Assembly: GCA_947305775.1 (NCBI GenBank)
Contig: CAMZEN010000014.1
Location: 1 to 55,789 of the forward strand
Origin: an uncultured Verrucomicrobiota bacterium
Lineage (GTDB): Bacteria > Verrucomicrobiota > Kiritimatiellia > RFP12 > UBA1067
Direction: 5' to 3'
DNA length: 55,789 bases
Of the stretch, positions 15,101 to 21,930 are shown one piece after another. The notes beneath the pieces are model-generated. The model was not told where the DNA came from and searched no databases. It was given only the letters and a program-made list of their open reading frames with translations. Both the position numbers and the translations under genes were made by a program. The stretch's first letter is position 1. Every line of letters begins with the position of its first letter.

Positions 15101-15295
15101 ACACCGATCTCGACGGCAGCCGACCATACGCTTGTCGCGCAGTGGGAGGCATACAAGTATAGCGTCAAGTTCAACGCCAATGGCGGAGAAGGGGAGATGC
15201 AGGATGCGGAAATGACGTATGACGTCGAGAAGCCGCTTGGGGCAAATGCTTTCAGGCGAGTAGGGTTACGCCTTTGCCGGATGGTCTTTAGATGA
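12158..15295 (+). CDS. Giant secreted FGE/BspA/InlB-repeat protein, N-terminal part (frameshifted)
   Basis: The first 1045 residues of a protein that would be about 1532 long without a one-base shift near 15266. Order: signal peptide (1 to about 21); a beta-rich region (24-150); a formylglycine-generating-enzyme/SUMF1-type domain (about 165-382) with LPTEAQWEYACRAGT, GLYDMHGNVWEWC and RVRRGGSW; a linker; BspA-type leucine-rich repeats (about 490-830: AFxxCxxLxSVxIPxxVTSIGxxAF pattern); and InlB-type B repeats (about 850-1040, YxVxFdaNGG...GYxFaGW). It is probably cell-surface or secreted and used for adhesion or protein binding. The FGE domain in such proteins is often a binding fold rather than an active enzyme. 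After 15265 the frame leaves the InlB repeat consensus and stops at 15295. Confidence 0.85.
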   Translation: MQERAISLLATIILSVSGFATPEIRNVMARQRFPWNGKVDITYEVVGDVVAGAPTDGVPLLLLTAKNRVTGVNYEAFETALYGDIGTGEGLHHVVWDLDAQGAEFKSDDVVFTVSYGIARYCVIDLSAGASASSYPVTYMSAVPKGGFNTDEYKTTKLVLRLIDPGSFKMGGLYDVTLNQPFYCGIFEVTQKQYSLVMGSNPSSFSGDKLPVEKVSYNLIRGSSDGRMWPSSSAVDSSSFMGTLSARTGLDFDLPTEAQWEYACRAGTTTTYSYGSSADGDYMWYSSNSSTRTHDVGTKEPNPWGLYDMHGNVWEWCLDWYNSSLISGVENPKGFSYGTNRVRRGGSWGNSEYDCTSSNREGYSQPNTVHNRIGFRLVRTLPNTGDNLVTESELGLECADVLCVGDSVSVAIDLNDKPVYDSPVVRWDASWIGSDCGAMVIITDNGMEVKRTTGSGELILHGIGRHELRYTTYIDGVAQDEVYEAVLYNGWKYVINDDGLIITETTRKLGLLTIPSKIDGCCVKAIGENVFSNCSGVTSVTIPDCITSVGNGAFRWCRSLVSIDTANELMSIGDYAFDGCDSLPSREDGYKIVGGWLVGYSNDAAGTILDVDELRGIVGGALEGCTALRTLEFSDKAVIGSIGTAALNGCTELQSLVLPPSLKSIGDEAFMGCSYLGDVIVPGSVKSVGARAFKNCTGFTSAQIEYGVEALGEEAFCGDWQISEVDIPSTVTNIGKNAFGGDSSIIRVGLCGDIRTVADIFSNYKLIREATVKEGTGAIVDGLFANCTQLADVRFFGNCPALVNDGANLYKGAKSSLKTYVSQDSTGWDGTPGSHQLPQAWPLTGSYRKSIAYWDVPTYLVEFDSNGGTLGVQSTYQYSERKFSLPPEPVQTGYSFAGWWTKPSGGLQVTADTVFIEGVYRRLYAHWVKGHWVFLNPAGGTVTNDFVTYVEQTVYGVLPAAVRTGYAFGGWQYNGQTVLPTTPISTAADHTLVAQWEAYKYSVKFNANGGEGEMQDAEMTYDVEKPLGANAFRRVGLRLCRMVFR

Positions 15296-15365
15296 GGCTG
15301 CGGACAGTGCTGATTTTGCAGACGAAGAGAGTGTCATCAACCTGACGGCTGTTGCGGACGGAGAA

Positions 15366-16757
15366 GTGGAGCTTTTTGCCGTGTGGAAGGAAGACGGCTC
15401 GAACGTCATATTTGAAACAGATGGTGATGCGGCGTGGTTTATGGATTCATCGCAGACACACGACGGAGCTGTAGTATGGCGTTCTGGAGCGATAGGCGAC
15501 GAGCAGCGCAGTGTTCTCAAGACGAAGGTCTCAGGTCCAGGCAAGATATCGTTCTGGTGGAAGGTGGACTGTGAATGGTTCAGGACATTGCGGTTGGACA
15601 GCCTGGCGTTTTCTGTGGATGGGGTTGAGCAGCAGTGGATTAACGGCGAAGAAGACTGGTCATTTGTGGAGTTTGTCTTGGAGGATGGCGGCGAGCATGT
15701 ACTTGAATGGGCATATATCAAGGATGAGGCAGATGTTGGCGAAGATTATGAAGACTGTGGCTGGGTAAGCATGGTTGTTTGGGAGCCTGTTCTAGTGACT
15801 CTTAACGACTACCTCAACTGCACAAACGTTGCTTTCACTACTTCGGGCGATGCGGCATGGTTTGGTGAGAGGGATGTTTCCCATGATGGTTTTGGCGCGT
15901 TGCAATCTGGAGCTATTGGTGACAATGGCACAAGTCGTATTGATGCGACGGTTGAAGGACCTGGCATTATATCGTTCTGGTGGAAGTCGGATTGCGAGGC
16001 ATCATTTAGGACTTATGTTTTGGATCATCTGGTCTTCTATGTCGATGGTGTAGAGAAATGCTTTATCAATGACGACAGCGGATGGGAACACAGTTCTGTA
16101 GCTGTCGGTGCGGGACAGCATGCCTTGTCATGGGTGTATGAAAAAGATGAAGAAGGTTCCTCGGGTGAAGACTGTGCATGGCTGGACGAAGTTTTGTGGA
16201 TGCCAAGTCCTGTGGATGATCCAATTCCCGTCATTTCGTCTGATGATGAGGTCGAGTCGGCGCTGCAAGGTTCGACTGATGCCAACCTCACGACATTCGT
16301 GACGAATGTCGCTACCTATGCCGAGTACCGCGAATGGGCGCAAAGCGTCAAGGGTAGCGATGGCGAGACTCCTGCCGGCGCGGCGGTTGTGAAAGCATCG
16401 GACAAGGCATGGCTGTCGTTTGCTCTTGGGTCGGACAAGCTGATTGAAGAGGAGATCACAAAAGAGGATGTGACGATAGATTCCTTTGAGCCGTCAGCGG
16501 AAGAACCTGGCAGTTTCTCGTTCGAGGTGTCGATAAAAGACGTAAACATCGGTTCCGATGCAGGCAAGGAGCGGCTTGCGACGGTTCTCGGCATCGAGGG
16601 CTCTGCAAGTCTTGACGATTCGGCGTTCTCGTCAGGGAATGTCGATTTCGATATCGGAACGCCCAAGGACGGCAAGGCGACATTCACCGCGAAGCCCAAG
16701 GAAGAGGCAAAGGGTGATGGCGGCGCGTTCTTCATGCGCATCCGCGTAAACCAGTAG
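15366..16757 (+). CDS. C-terminal part of the giant surface protein (after the frameshift)
   Basis: Same protein, other frame. The open frame extends back to 15264, and from 15267 it reads YAFAGWSLDEA, exactly completing the interrupted InlB repeat. It then contains two homologous domains of about 130 residues (about 15400-15785 and 15815-16205). Each has GDAAWF, SGAIGD, GxISFWWK(V/S)DC, DxLxFxVDGVE and a closing (E/S)W(A/V)Y segment, a lectin/MAM-like jelly-roll pattern. An acidic C-terminal domain follows. GTG 15366 is only the nearest formal start; independent translation is doubtful. No LPxTG, sortase or type IX tail was recognised. Either a real phase/decay mutation or a sequencing error at GGGTTAC. 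Confidence 0.72.
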   Translation: MELFAVWKEDGSNVIFETDGDAAWFMDSSQTHDGAVVWRSGAIGDEQRSVLKTKVSGPGKISFWWKVDCEWFRTLRLDSLAFSVDGVEQQWINGEEDWSFVEFVLEDGGEHVLEWAYIKDEADVGEDYEDCGWVSMVVWEPVLVTLNDYLNCTNVAFTTSGDAAWFGERDVSHDGFGALQSGAIGDNGTSRIDATVEGPGIISFWWKSDCEASFRTYVLDHLVFYVDGVEKCFINDDSGWEHSSVAVGAGQHALSWVYEKDEEGSSGEDCAWLDEVLWMPSPVDDPIPVISSDDEVESALQGSTDANLTTFVTNVATYAEYREWAQSVKGSDGETPAGAAVVKASDKAWLSFALGSDKLIEEEITKEDVTIDSFEPSAEEPGSFSFEVSIKDVNIGSDAGKERLATVLGIEGSASLDDSAFSSGNVDFDIGTPKDGKATFTAKPKEEAKGDGGAFFMRIRVNQ

Positions 16758-16761
16758 GATT

Positions 16762-16778
16762 GCGGGGACACTCCCCGC
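16762..16778 (+). repeat. REP palindrome after the surface-protein gene
   Basis: GCGGGGACACTCCCCGC, a variant with a changed centre, 4 nt after the stop codon; it could also act as a transcript-end hairpin. Confidence 0.7.
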
Positions 16779-16780
16779 AG

Positions 16781-16863
16781 GAAAGTGGCGGTGACGTTTT
16801 GAAAAGTGTCAGCGCCATTTTGAAAAGTGGCACCGTCATTTTGAAAAACGGCGGTGACGAAAT
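16781..16863. repeat. Four 20-21-bp tandem repeats, resembling IS21-type terminal repeats
   Basis: Units start at 16781, 16801, 16822 and 16843 with the pattern GAAAAGTGGCNNNGTCATTTT. Neighbouring units are partly inverted (GGCGGTGAC ... GTCAGCGCC). Such multiple terminal repeats are known at the ends of IS21-family elements, but no istA/istB gene is present. It may be a solo end or an unrelated array. The identification is inference. Confidence 0.5.
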
Positions 16864-17018
16864 CGAATCTAGTGCTGATGGGCGCTTGTGGCAGCTTCGT
16901 ACGGGTTGAAATACCCTATAGGGTCGCGTGCGAAAAACCCTCTAGGGTTGAAGCTCGCTGGTTGCTAGGTAGCACCGCTCAACCCCCTAGTCTAGCCGCA
17001 CCGGGTGGGAGGAGCGCT
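16864..17018. other. Non-coding stretch with CCCTATAGGG-type palindromes
   Basis: No gene seen. It contains ACCCTATAGGGT (16912-16923, perfect palindrome), AACCCTCTAGGGTT (16937-16950) and a third related AACCCCCTAG near 16980. The three similar palindromes within 80 bp look like protein-binding sites or small repeat elements. Confidence 0.35.
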
Positions 17019-17120
17019 CGGACTGGGTGCGAGCCCACTTCGGACTGGGTGCGAACGTTGCTCTCACCCAGTCCGAACGGTGCTCTGACCGGGTGCGAAT
17101 ACGCCTCGCACCCAGTGCGA
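17019..17120. repeat. Array of a second short repeat (CGGACTGGGTGCGA), direct and inverted
   Basis: Five copies in about 100 bp: exact at 17019-17032 and 17041-17054; inverted CTCACCCAGTCCG at 17063-17075; variant ACCGGGTGCGAA at 17088-17099; inverted CTCGCACCCAGTGCGA at 17105-17120. Direct and inverted copies can form long hairpins. It is distinct from the REP family but directly abuts one. Confidence 0.6.
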
Positions 17121-17122
17121 AA

Positions 17123-17141
17123 CGGGGACTGTCCCCGCATG
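17123..17141 (+). repeat. REP palindrome with CATG flank
   Basis: CGGGGACTGTCCCCGCATG, identical in core and right flank to the copy at 9106-9123. Confidence 0.85.
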
Positions 17142-17178
17142 GTTCGATCTACATTTTACCTTGCCGTACCTCGAAAGT

Positions 17179-17197
17179 GCGGGGACTGTCCCCGCAT
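17179..17197 (+). repeat. REP palindrome
   Basis: GCGGGGACTGTCCCCGCAT, same orientation as its two neighbours at 17123 and 17240, spaced about 57-61 bp apart. Confidence 0.85.
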
Positions 17198-17202
17198 TTG
17201 CA

Positions 17203-17244
17203 ATTGCCCGGCAATGTCGGGTAGATTGCCGGGCAATGTCGGGG
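17203..17244. repeat. Two tandem 22-bp units next to a REP
   Basis: ATTGCCCGGCAATGTCGGGTAG is followed by ATTGCCGGGCAATGTCGGGG. The inner TTGCCCGGCAA is itself palindromic. The second unit runs directly into the REP at 17240. Confidence 0.6.
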
Positions 17245-17258
17245 ACTGTCCCCGCATG
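17240..17258 (+). repeat. REP palindrome with CATG flank
   Basis: CGGGGACTGTCCCCGCATG, 17 nt before the next open frame. Confidence 0.85.
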
Positions 17259-17274
17259 AGATGGTCTTTCGACC

Positions 17275-17568
17275 TTGCCGAATAAGCAGGAGAACGAGCT
17301 CAAAACCTCATCGATTGGCGGTGTTGTGTTGGCGGTGGTTTGCCTGTTTATGATGTTCGGGAAGCGCCGCCTTGAGCTTTCCGGCGGCAACGGCAGATAT
17401 TTCATCGGCATAGGTCCTGTCGGCAGGACTGTGAACTTCAAATACGACCGAAGCACGGAAGTCGAGAACTGCGGTTCGCTCTATCTAAGCAGCAAACGGG
17501 ATGCTAACACGATTCGCATCTGTTCCGGTTTCAGCAACGATGCTGACCGAGCGAGGAAATTGGTATAA
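17275..17568 (+). CDS. Small membrane protein, probably 5'-truncated at a REP
   Basis: A 97-residue frame opening with TTG. It has one hydrophobic segment (SSIGGVVLAVVCLFMMFG) followed by a short soluble tail (GIGPVGRTVNFKYDR...). The tail resembles the C-terminal half of small PH-like membrane proteins, whose first half would normally precede the membrane segment. No convincing ribosome site is present and a REP ends 16 nt upstream. A natural N-terminus has therefore probably been lost, as in the fragments at 10270 and 10696. Function unknown. Confidence 0.45.
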   Translation: MPNKQENELKTSSIGGVVLAVVCLFMMFGKRRLELSGGNGRYFIGIGPVGRTVNFKYDRSTEVENCGSLYLSSKRDANTIRICSGFSNDADRARKLV

Positions 17569-17569
17569 T
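17561..17569 (+). promoter_or_regulatory. Extended -10 promoter of the DNA-repair pair
   Basis: TGGTATAAT overlapping the end of the small membrane-protein frame, about 30 nt before the glycosylase ATG at 17599. Confidence 0.65.
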
Positions 17570-17598
17570 ATAAGCATGGACAGACGGCTGGACATGAA

Positions 17599-18111
17599 AT
17601 GCGCAAGTTGACGGCAGAAGATTATGCGGTTGATGCTGTGACGGCTGCGAAAGCACTCGTCGGCGCATGGTTGTGCCGCAAACTGGCGGACGGAACAGTG
17701 ATGCGACGGCGCATAACCGAGACCGAGGCGTATTGCGGCGAAGAGGATACCGCCTGCCATGCGCACAAAGGGCGAACTGCGCGTACGGATGTGATGTATT
17801 CGTCAGGCGGTTGCGCTTACATTTACCTATGCTACGGAATGCACGAAATGCTGAATGTGGTTACAGGCCCCGAAGGGCGGCCAGAAGCCGTTCTAATTCG
17901 CGGCATTGAAGGGGCGGAAGGTCCAGGGCGGCTTACGAAGATTCTGAAGATAGACCGCTCGCTAAATCGTGAAGACCTTGTTTCGTCAGGCCGCCTTTGG
18001 CTGGAAAGCGACGGATCGTGCGTCAAGTTCACTGCTTCGCCGCGCATCGGCATTGGCTACGCCTCAAAGCGCGACCAGTCTCGCAAATGGCGGTTTACGC
18101 TTCATAAATAG
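17599..18111 (+). CDS. 3-methyladenine DNA glycosylase (Mpg/AAG family)
   Basis: A 170-residue protein matching the alkyladenine glycosylase family, which removes 3-methyladenine and related alkylated purines by base flipping. Visible landmarks are ARALVGAWL-type N-terminus (KALVGAWLCRK), RITETEAYCGEEDTACHA (catalytic Glu in TEAY), a Met-Tyr segment (DVMYSSGGCAYIYLCYGMHEMLNVV, base-flipping tyrosine region) and AVLIRGIEG with GPGRLTK near the end. It is shorter than the usual 190-200 residues but complete in motifs. The methyltransferase fusion gene starts 8 nt downstream, making an alkylation-repair operon. Confidence 0.88.
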   Translation: MRKLTAEDYAVDAVTAAKALVGAWLCRKLADGTVMRRRITETEAYCGEEDTACHAHKGRTARTDVMYSSGGCAYIYLCYGMHEMLNVVTGPEGRPEAVLIRGIEGAEGPGRLTKILKIDRSLNREDLVSSGRLWLESDGSCVKFTASPRIGIGYASKRDQSRKWRFTLHK

Positions 18112-18119
18112 GACGGCAC

Positions 18120-19319
18120 ATGAAATACATCTGGAAATACAAGACTCCTGAAGGGTTTGACGACCTCGTGATGTGCGGGGACGCCGATGCGCTGACCGGG
18201 CTGTGGTTCGCGGGCTCGCGCGACACCGCGCGGTGCGCAGAAGCCTCAGAATTGCGCAATACGCCAGTATTCTGCGAGACGTGCCGCTGGCTTGATGAGT
18301 ATTTTGCAGGACGCGATCCCGGCTTCACGCCAAACTACCGTATCGAGGGGTTGACCGAGTTTCGTAAAGACGTAATCGACGAGTTGTTGCGAATCCCTTA
18401 TGGTGCCACTGTCTCGTATGGCGACATTGCCAAGGCAATCTCGAAAAAGCATGGCGGCACAAAGGTCTCTGCGCGTGCGGTCGGCGGCGCGGTTGGATGG
18501 AACCCGATTTGCATAATAGTCCCGTGCCATCGTGTGATCGGTGCGAACAACGGTCTGACGGGCTATGGCGGCGGCCTCGGCAACAAAGTGTCGTTGCTCG
18601 CGCATGAAGGGTCGGACATGTTCGACGTCCGCCTCTCCGCACCCAAGGGCAGGAAGGAAGAAATCGACGGGAAGTTCGTGCGGCGGTGCATTCAAGCCGT
18701 GAACAGGGCCGCCGCGCGTCATGGCCTTGGGCGGGCCAGGTACGAAGAAAACGGCGGCACGACGATATGTCTTGATGCACTGGCAGATGGACGCTGTGAG
18801 TTTACTGAGCCTTTCATTTTTGACGAGTGCAGCGACGACGACGCAAAGTTGCTGCTTGAAAGTTTTATCGACTACCGCGCTCTTTACCAATACGATCTTG
18901 CGTTTCAGCTTTCACGTCTGCTGGCAAGGCGAGGTTCTCTTGTCAGGGCGCGAATGGGGCGCGTTCTTGCAAAGACCGACTGGAGATCATACGGCTCCAA
19001 CGGGCTGTTGCTTTCGTATCTCGTGTCGAGGAAGGGAAGCGATTCTCTTATTCGACACCTTTTGGATGCGGTGTGCGAAGACAATCGTGACGGCCTTTTT
19101 CTTGCCTGTTGGCATTCATCGGGCAAGAAGGTGCAGAAGTGCCTAAAGCGCAAGTTCGAGGAATGGATCGCGAGCGACGCGTCATGGGGCGGCAGCACGG
19201 GCGAGGCGTGGTGGCTTGGCGCATTCCTTTCGAAATGGACGGCAGAGGGGACTTTCCCATATGAACAACTCCAATTGCTTACGCAATGGCATTTTGGACG
19301 CCAATTGCCGACGCTTTAG
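18120..19319 (+). CDS. O6-methylguanine-DNA methyltransferase fused to an unknown C-terminal domain
   Basis: Residues 1-165 are a full Ogt/MGMT protein: IPYGATVSYGDIAKAI (helix-turn-helix region), ARAVGGAVGWNPI and the suicide cysteine C136 in PCHRVIG, followed by GLTGYGGGLGNKVSLL. It transfers the alkyl group from O6-alkylguanine to itself. Standard Ogt would end here. This protein instead continues for about 235 residues (IQAVNRAAARHGLGRARY ... LARMGRVLAKTDWRSYGSNG ... WGGSTGEAWWLGAFLSKW), mostly helical with a Trp-rich end, which I do not recognise. There is no frameshift at the boundary, so the fusion is real in this sequence. It is the partner of the upstream glycosylase. Confidence 0.85.
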   Translation: MKYIWKYKTPEGFDDLVMCGDADALTGLWFAGSRDTARCAEASELRNTPVFCETCRWLDEYFAGRDPGFTPNYRIEGLTEFRKDVIDELLRIPYGATVSYGDIAKAISKKHGGTKVSARAVGGAVGWNPICIIVPCHRVIGANNGLTGYGGGLGNKVSLLAHEGSDMFDVRLSAPKGRKEEIDGKFVRRCIQAVNRAAARHGLGRARYEENGGTTICLDALADGRCEFTEPFIFDECSDDDAKLLLESFIDYRALYQYDLAFQLSRLLARRGSLVRARMGRVLAKTDWRSYGSNGLLLSYLVSRKGSDSLIRHLLDAVCEDNRDGLFLACWHSSGKKVQKCLKRKFEEWIASDASWGGSTGEAWWLGAFLSKWTAEGTFPYEQLQLLTQWHFGRQLPTL

Positions 19320-19368
19320 TTTGCCGGAACTTTGTTCTTGTAACGGACTTTACCCCCTGTGATGGAAA

Positions 19369-19377
19369 TGATAAAAT
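19369..19377 (+). promoter_or_regulatory. Possible extended -10 promoter of the fucosidase gene
   Basis: TGATAAAAT about 40 nt before the ATG at 19418, in the only non-coding gap (19320-19417) before the gene. Confidence 0.4.
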
Positions 19378-19417
19378 AATGATTAAAACAGATTATGACA
19401 GGAAAGGATATGATGAT

Positions 19418-20773
19418 ATGAAGAAGACAATGTTTGCGGCGATAGCGGTGGTATCAACGGTTGTGCAGGCAGTGGGACGTCCGGCGCCGAGCCCGGCGCT
19501 CAAGGCTCGGCTGCAAGATGGCCCGGAGGTGATCGGCATCGTTCATTGGGGACTCAACACATACACAGACCGTGAGTGGGGCTTCGGCAACGAAGACCCT
19601 GCGATGCTGAATCCGGCGAATTTCGACGCGGACCAGATTGTGCAGGCGTGCAAGGCTGGAGGAATCGGCGGTCTTGTAATCGTGGCCAAGCATCACGACG
19701 GCTTCTGTCTTTGGCCGACGAAGACGACGGAGCACAACATAACGAAATCGCCCTTCCGTGGTGGTCAGGGTGACTATGTGCGTGAGATGGAGCAGGCATG
19801 CCGCAAGGCGGGACTTAAATTCGGCGTGTACGTTTCGCCGTGGGACCGCAACAGCGAGCATTACGCCACGGAAAAGTACGTCGAGATATTCAACGCCCAG
19901 CTAAAGGAGCTTCTGGGCGGCGATTACGGCGAGGTGTTCGAGATGTGGTTCGACGGCGCGAACGGCGGCACTGGTTGGTATGGCGGCGCGAACGAGCGGC
20001 GCAACATCGGCAAGGACTACTATCGCTTTGGCGAGGTTATGCAGATGGTCCGCGCACTCCAGCCTGGGATAACGGTGTTCGGCGGCGGCAACTACGGGGA
20101 TTTCCGCTGGCCCGGCAACGAGCGTGGGCTGCTGGACGGCGATTCGCGCGCCACGATTGTTGCGCCGGACGATCCGGCCTATCGCGGACTGTTGAACATC
20201 GGCACGCCGGAAGGCGTCTGCTTCAGGGCGTGCGAGTCGGACTTTCCGCAGCGCAACGGCTGGTTCTACCACGAAAAAGAGCGCGGCACCACAAAGAGCG
20301 CGGCCTATCTCATGAAGCTCTATCTTTCCAGCGTTGGCAACGCCGGCACGATGGATATCGGTGTTGCGCCAAACAAGGACGGTGTGTTGGATGCCGATGA
20401 TGTGCGTTCGCTCGCCGGGTTCGGCGCGATCCGCCGGGAGTTTTTCGCCCATGAAGTGACTGATGGCGGCAAGTTCAATGTTATCGTCATGAGCGAGGAT
20501 ATCTCAAAGGGCGAGCAGGTTGACGCGTGGGAGTTCGTGGCGGACGGCAAGACTCTCTTCTCTGGCAAGTCCATTGGAGTCAAGCGAATCCGAGTCCTCG
20601 AAAGCCCGATGTCTGCGGAGAGTTGCGAGGTCAGGGTGCTCAAGGACGGAGGCGATCTGCAAGGCGTTTCGTTCAAGCTCTATCTTGCGGATCCTGAGCT
20701 CGTCACGACCGTGCTCGCCGCGACAACGGAATCCGGCGAAACCGACACGGCCAAGTGGATGACCGCACCCTGA
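19418..20773 (+). CDS. Secreted GH29 alpha-L-fucosidase
   Basis: A 451-residue glycoside hydrolase family 29 enzyme that releases alpha-L-fucose from glycans by a retaining mechanism. A signal peptide (MKKTMFAAIAVVSTVVQAVG) sends it across the inner membrane. Family landmarks are HWGLNTYTDREWG, AKHHDGFCLWPTKTTEHN, GVYVSPWDRN and the nucleophile Asp in EMWFDGANG, followed by a C-terminal beta-sandwich. ATG 19418 follows GGAAAGGA and starts the signal peptide directly. Substrates would be host or plant fucosylated glycans. It is followed after 38 nt by a lipocalin gene, probably in the same transcript. Confidence 0.92.
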   Translation: MKKTMFAAIAVVSTVVQAVGRPAPSPALKARLQDGPEVIGIVHWGLNTYTDREWGFGNEDPAMLNPANFDADQIVQACKAGGIGGLVIVAKHHDGFCLWPTKTTEHNITKSPFRGGQGDYVREMEQACRKAGLKFGVYVSPWDRNSEHYATEKYVEIFNAQLKELLGGDYGEVFEMWFDGANGGTGWYGGANERRNIGKDYYRFGEVMQMVRALQPGITVFGGGNYGDFRWPGNERGLLDGDSRATIVAPDDPAYRGLLNIGTPEGVCFRACESDFPQRNGWFYHEKERGTTKSAAYLMKLYLSSVGNAGTMDIGVAPNKDGVLDADDVRSLAGFGAIRREFFAHEVTDGGKFNVIVMSEDISKGEQVDAWEFVADGKTLFSGKSIGVKRIRVLESPMSAESCEVRVLKDGGDLQGVSFKLYLADPELVTTVLAATTESGETDTAKWMTAP

Positions 20774-20811
20774 TTCTGCAATCGGGCCCACAGAATATGT
20801 GGAGGTTTGAA

Positions 20812-21318
20812 ATGAACATGAAAACTATATCGTCGATAATCATGGCAGGGCTGCTTGCGGGATGCGTGAGTGGGCCTAAGGTGGACAACACGCCGGTGGC
20901 GGAGCTTGATTTGGGGCGCTATCTGGGCGAGTGGTATGAGATTGCGAGGCTCGACCATTCGTTCGAGCGCGGTATAGAGCAGGCGAAGGCCAACTATACC
21001 CAGAACGAGGACGGCACTATCAAGGTGGTAAACTCCGGAATCAAGAACGGCAAGCCCAAGACAGCCATCGGTAAAGGCAAGCTGACGGACACGCCCGCGC
21101 TTCTGCGTGTGTCGTTCTTTGGTCCGTTCTACGCCGACTACCGCGTCATGATGATCGATGCGGATTATACTTATGCGCTGGTGGGCAGCGGCGGCGCTGG
21201 CTATCTTTGGATACTTTCCCGAACAAGCGTTCTGCCTGACTCTGCCAAGAGCGAACTTCTAACAGAGGCCAAGCGTCGTGGCTACGATACCGACCAGCTG
21301 ATTTGGGTGAAGCAGTAG
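20812..21318 (+). CDS. blc: Outer-membrane lipoprotein, lipocalin (Blc family)
   Basis: A 168-residue bacterial lipocalin. The signal peptide ends in a lipobox (LLAGC), giving a lipid-anchored protein. The lipocalin signature follows: LGRYLGEWYEIARLDHSFERG (GxWYExAR), then YTQNEDGTIKVVNSG, and near the end YLWILSRT with the final helix. Such proteins bind lysophospholipids or fatty acids at the outer membrane and are linked to envelope stress. The ribosome site GGAGG precedes ATG 20812. It lies between the fucosidase and a thioesterase gene. Confidence 0.9.
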   Translation: MNMKTISSIIMAGLLAGCVSGPKVDNTPVAELDLGRYLGEWYEIARLDHSFERGIEQAKANYTQNEDGTIKVVNSGIKNGKPKTAIGKGKLTDTPALLRVSFFGPFYADYRVMMIDADYTYALVGSGGAGYLWILSRTSVLPDSAKSELLTEAKRRGYDTDQLIWVKQ

Positions 21319-21444
21319 TTTAAGATCAAATAGAAGGGGATGTCAAACTTCTAAAGAGGCGGTTGTGGGTGAAGATACGTGGCTCCAGGCACACGCACGT
21401 TGAGCATGTTGGTGAATGACAAGATAGTAATGAAGGATTTCGCT

Positions 21445-21807
21445 ATGACTACATATAAGCTTGTGATGCCAGAGGATATGAACCACTATGGCTTCCTTTT
21501 CGGTGGAAAGATGCTGATGTGGGTGGACGAGGTGGCGTGGATTGCCGTCAGTGAGGACTACCCAACGCTACATTTCGTTACAGTAGGAATGAGCGAGGTC
21601 AAGTTCAAGAAGAGCGTCCATCCGCAGTCCGTGCTGCGCTTCGAAACGCGGCGGCAGCGAGAAGGGCGCACCTCAGTCACATACCATGTTGATGTCCATC
21701 GCCGCCATATAGAGTCCCGTGACGAAGAGATTGTGTTCTCTACGGACATAACCTTTGTCTGCGTCGGTAAGGACGGAGCAAAGCGGCCTATATCCAAAGA
21801 TGTTTGA
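21445..21807 (+). CDS. Hotdog-fold acyl-CoA thioesterase (YciA/BACH-like)
   Basis: A 120-residue single hotdog domain of the cytosolic acyl-CoA hydrolase type. MNHYGFLFGGKMLMWVDEVAWIA is the family's N-terminal segment, with the catalytic acid in the hotdog helix (LMWVDE). FVTVGMSEVKFKKSVH and RREGRTSVTYHVDV-like strands follow. It hydrolyses acyl-CoA thioesters in the cytoplasm. ATG 21445 is preferred because AAGGA lies 8 nt upstream and it begins just before the fold. ATG 21430 and 21406 are in frame. Confidence 0.8.
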   Translation: MTTYKLVMPEDMNHYGFLFGGKMLMWVDEVAWIAVSEDYPTLHFVTVGMSEVKFKKSVHPQSVLRFETRRQREGRTSVTYHVDVHRRHIESRDEEIVFSTDITFVCVGKDGAKRPISKDV

Positions 21808-21930
21808 GGTCTAGGCGGCTGTTGACTTAAATTAAGGCGAAATGGTAGACAGTCCGCTATGGCCAACGAGATTTAGTCCACGGAATGGGTATTATTAACT
21901 TGCGTTGACAGACCCCCCAAAAATACCCCC

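Noticed and set aside
17019..17258. CRISPR-like appearance of spaced repeats
   Set aside because: Repeat lengths, irregular spacing, mixed orientations and lack of cas genes rule out a CRISPR array.
16854..17285. 143-codon open frame over the repeat cluster
   Set aside because: It is built from repeat translations (GDCPR...GDCPRM) and Ser/Arg/Pro-rich low complexity, with no ribosome site.
21905..21910. TTGACA as -35 for fusA
   Set aside because: It lies 44 nt from the TATAAT; the TTGCGC at 21931 has the correct 18-nt spacing.
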